From positions 143,181 through 207,180 of the forward strand of contig CALZMQ010000016.1 in NCBI GenBank assembly GCA_945788625.1: 64,000 bases of DNA, read 5' to 3'. The stretch is from an uncultured Woeseiaceae bacterium (GTDB lineage: Bacteria > Pseudomonadota > Gammaproteobacteria > Steroidobacterales > Woeseiaceae). Of this stretch, positions 63,665 to 64,000 are shown in pieces; position 1 is the first letter of the stretch; every line of letters begins with the position of its first letter. A program made the translations under genes and the position numbers. A model generated the notes under the pieces. That model had not been told where the DNA came from. It was given only the letters and a program-made list of their open reading frames with translations, and did no database searches.

Positions 63665-63692
63665 TTCAACTCGCCCCTTTCGCCTGTATAAT
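63665..63692 (+). promoter_or_regulatory. rRNA operon promoter P2
   Basis: TTCAAC (63665-63670), 16-bp spacer, TATAAT (63687-63692) preceded by TG at 63685-63686, an extended -10. It lies ~98 bp downstream of P1, the usual tandem rrn arrangement. Confidence 0.8.
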
Positions 63693-63704
63693 TGTGGGTC
63701 CACT

Positions 63705-63774
63705 GAAAAAGGTGTCAGGTTTATTTTCGATAGCCTGACCAATGGTGCTGGAAAATAAACCTGACACCTTTTTC
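63705..63774. repeat. Perfect 24-bp-arm palindrome in the rRNA leader
   Basis: Arms 63705-63728 and 63751-63774 are exact inverse complements around a 22-nt loop; the arm contains GGTGTCAGGTTTATTTTC. The right arm ends in CCTTTTTC, so it also looks like an intrinsic terminator. It sits just after P2 and before boxA. Form and position suggest a REP-like mobile palindrome inserted in the leader. Confidence 0.9.
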
Positions 63775-63776
63775 GG

Positions 63777-63813
63777 TCGTTCTTTAACAATACAATCAGA
63801 TAATTTGTGTGGG
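63777..63813 (+). promoter_or_regulatory. rRNA leader antitermination sites boxA and boxC
   Basis: boxA-like TCGTTCTTTAACAA at 63777-63790 (E. coli TGCTCTTTAACAA) and boxC GTGTGGG at 63807-63813. These recruit NusB/NusE and partners to the elongating polymerase. The remaining leader to 63916 includes the region expected to pair with the 3' side of 16S for RNase III; that side is outside the window. Confidence 0.85.
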
Positions 63814-63916
63814 TGCTTGCGCTGGACTTTGCGAAGGCAAAATCAAGCGTAAGAACCAAGTTCAATTTTAGTAATTGAGATTGGGGATTACGTCTTTAGT
63901 CAAAGCTCAAAGCTTT

Positions 63917-64000
63917 AAACTGAAGAGTTTGATCCTGGCTCAGATTGAACGCTGGCGGCATGCCTAACACATGCAAGTCGAACGGAAACGATGGGAGCTT
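63917..64000 (+). rRNA. rrs: 16S rRNA, 5' end only
   Basis: Begins AAACTGAAGAGTTTGATCCTGG, which matches the E. coli 5' end and universal primer 27F region; GAACGCTGGCGGCATGCC and ACACATGCAAGTCGAACGG follow. Only 84 bases lie in the window. The following bases enter variable region V1. Confidence 0.98.

Overview
The window is about 64 kb of GC-rich DNA from a gammaproteobacterial chromosome. It is gene dense, almost entirely housekeeping in character, and ends inside the first ~84 bases of a 16S rRNA gene. Evidence for Gammaproteobacteria: the block yggT-proC-yggS-pilT-pilU ... pyrB ... ruvX-yqgE-tonB-gshB-pilG-pilH-pilI-pilJ-chpA-chpC follows the order I know from Pseudomonas aeruginosa (PA0392-PA0413 region). 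The ampD-ampE pair, chorismate mutase-prephenate dehydrogenase TyrA and an rRNA leader with boxA also fit. I cannot name the genus. No phage, plasmid, integron, CRISPR array or full insertion sequence was seen.

Layout. 1-10.7 kb: a truncated L,D-transpeptidase, ppnN, small unknown proteins, htpG-msrB-FKBP, a minus-strand operon (ornithine aminotransferase, a frameshifted membrane/coiled-coil/HhH protein, an OmpA-like protein), a hydrolase, HU and a DUF4426 lipoprotein. 10.7-16.3 kb: yggT-proC-yggS and, divergently, three tandem PilT/PilU-type ATPases. 16.25-18.67 kb: pyrB-pyrK, flanked by inverted copies of a ~100 bp repeat and oriented opposite to ruvX. 18.7-21.7 kb: ruvX, yqgE, tonB-like, gshB (minus). 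21.8-31.1 kb: the twitching chemosensory operon pilG-pilH-pilI-pilJ-chpA-chpC. 31-39.2 kb: rsmE, ampD, ampE and a cobalamin set (btuF, adenosyltransferase, riboswitch-controlled btuB, a btuD-like ATPase). 39.2-48 kb: an operon with a metallopeptidase-like protein, amidase and methyltransferase-like lipoprotein; an AT-rich gap; then formaldehyde dehydrogenase, gamma-glutamyltransferase and a propeller/amidohydrolase protein. 48-54.5 kb: tyrA, a diguanylate cyclase, a solute-binding lipoprotein, a FecCD/BtuC permease, rppH, a DUF6776-like protein, bactofilin and erpA. 54.5-63.4 kb: ppx and ppk1 convergent, anmK, an M23 peptidase, tyrS and a repeat-rich secreted protein. 63.36-64 kb: rRNA promoters, leader and the start of 16S.

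How the genes work together. The main theme is type IV pilus twitching: retraction ATPases, a TonB-like protein and the Chp signalling array. A second theme is cobalamin uptake and activation, scattered over ~19 kb. A third is peptidoglycan turnover (L,D-transpeptidase, AmpD/AmpE, AnmK, M23 peptidase). Glutathione metabolism (gshB, formaldehyde dehydrogenase, gamma-glutamyltransferase) and polyphosphate metabolism (ppx, ppk1) are smaller themes.

The most interesting observations are: (i) the inverted repeats bracketing pyrB-pyrK, whose orientation relative to ruvX suggests a repeat-mediated inversion; (ii) a perfect 24-bp-arm palindrome between the second rRNA promoter and boxA; (iii) a -1 frame break at an A5 run joining a membrane anchor to a coiled-coil/HhH protein; (iv) an AT-rich orphan reading frame at 42.5 kb.
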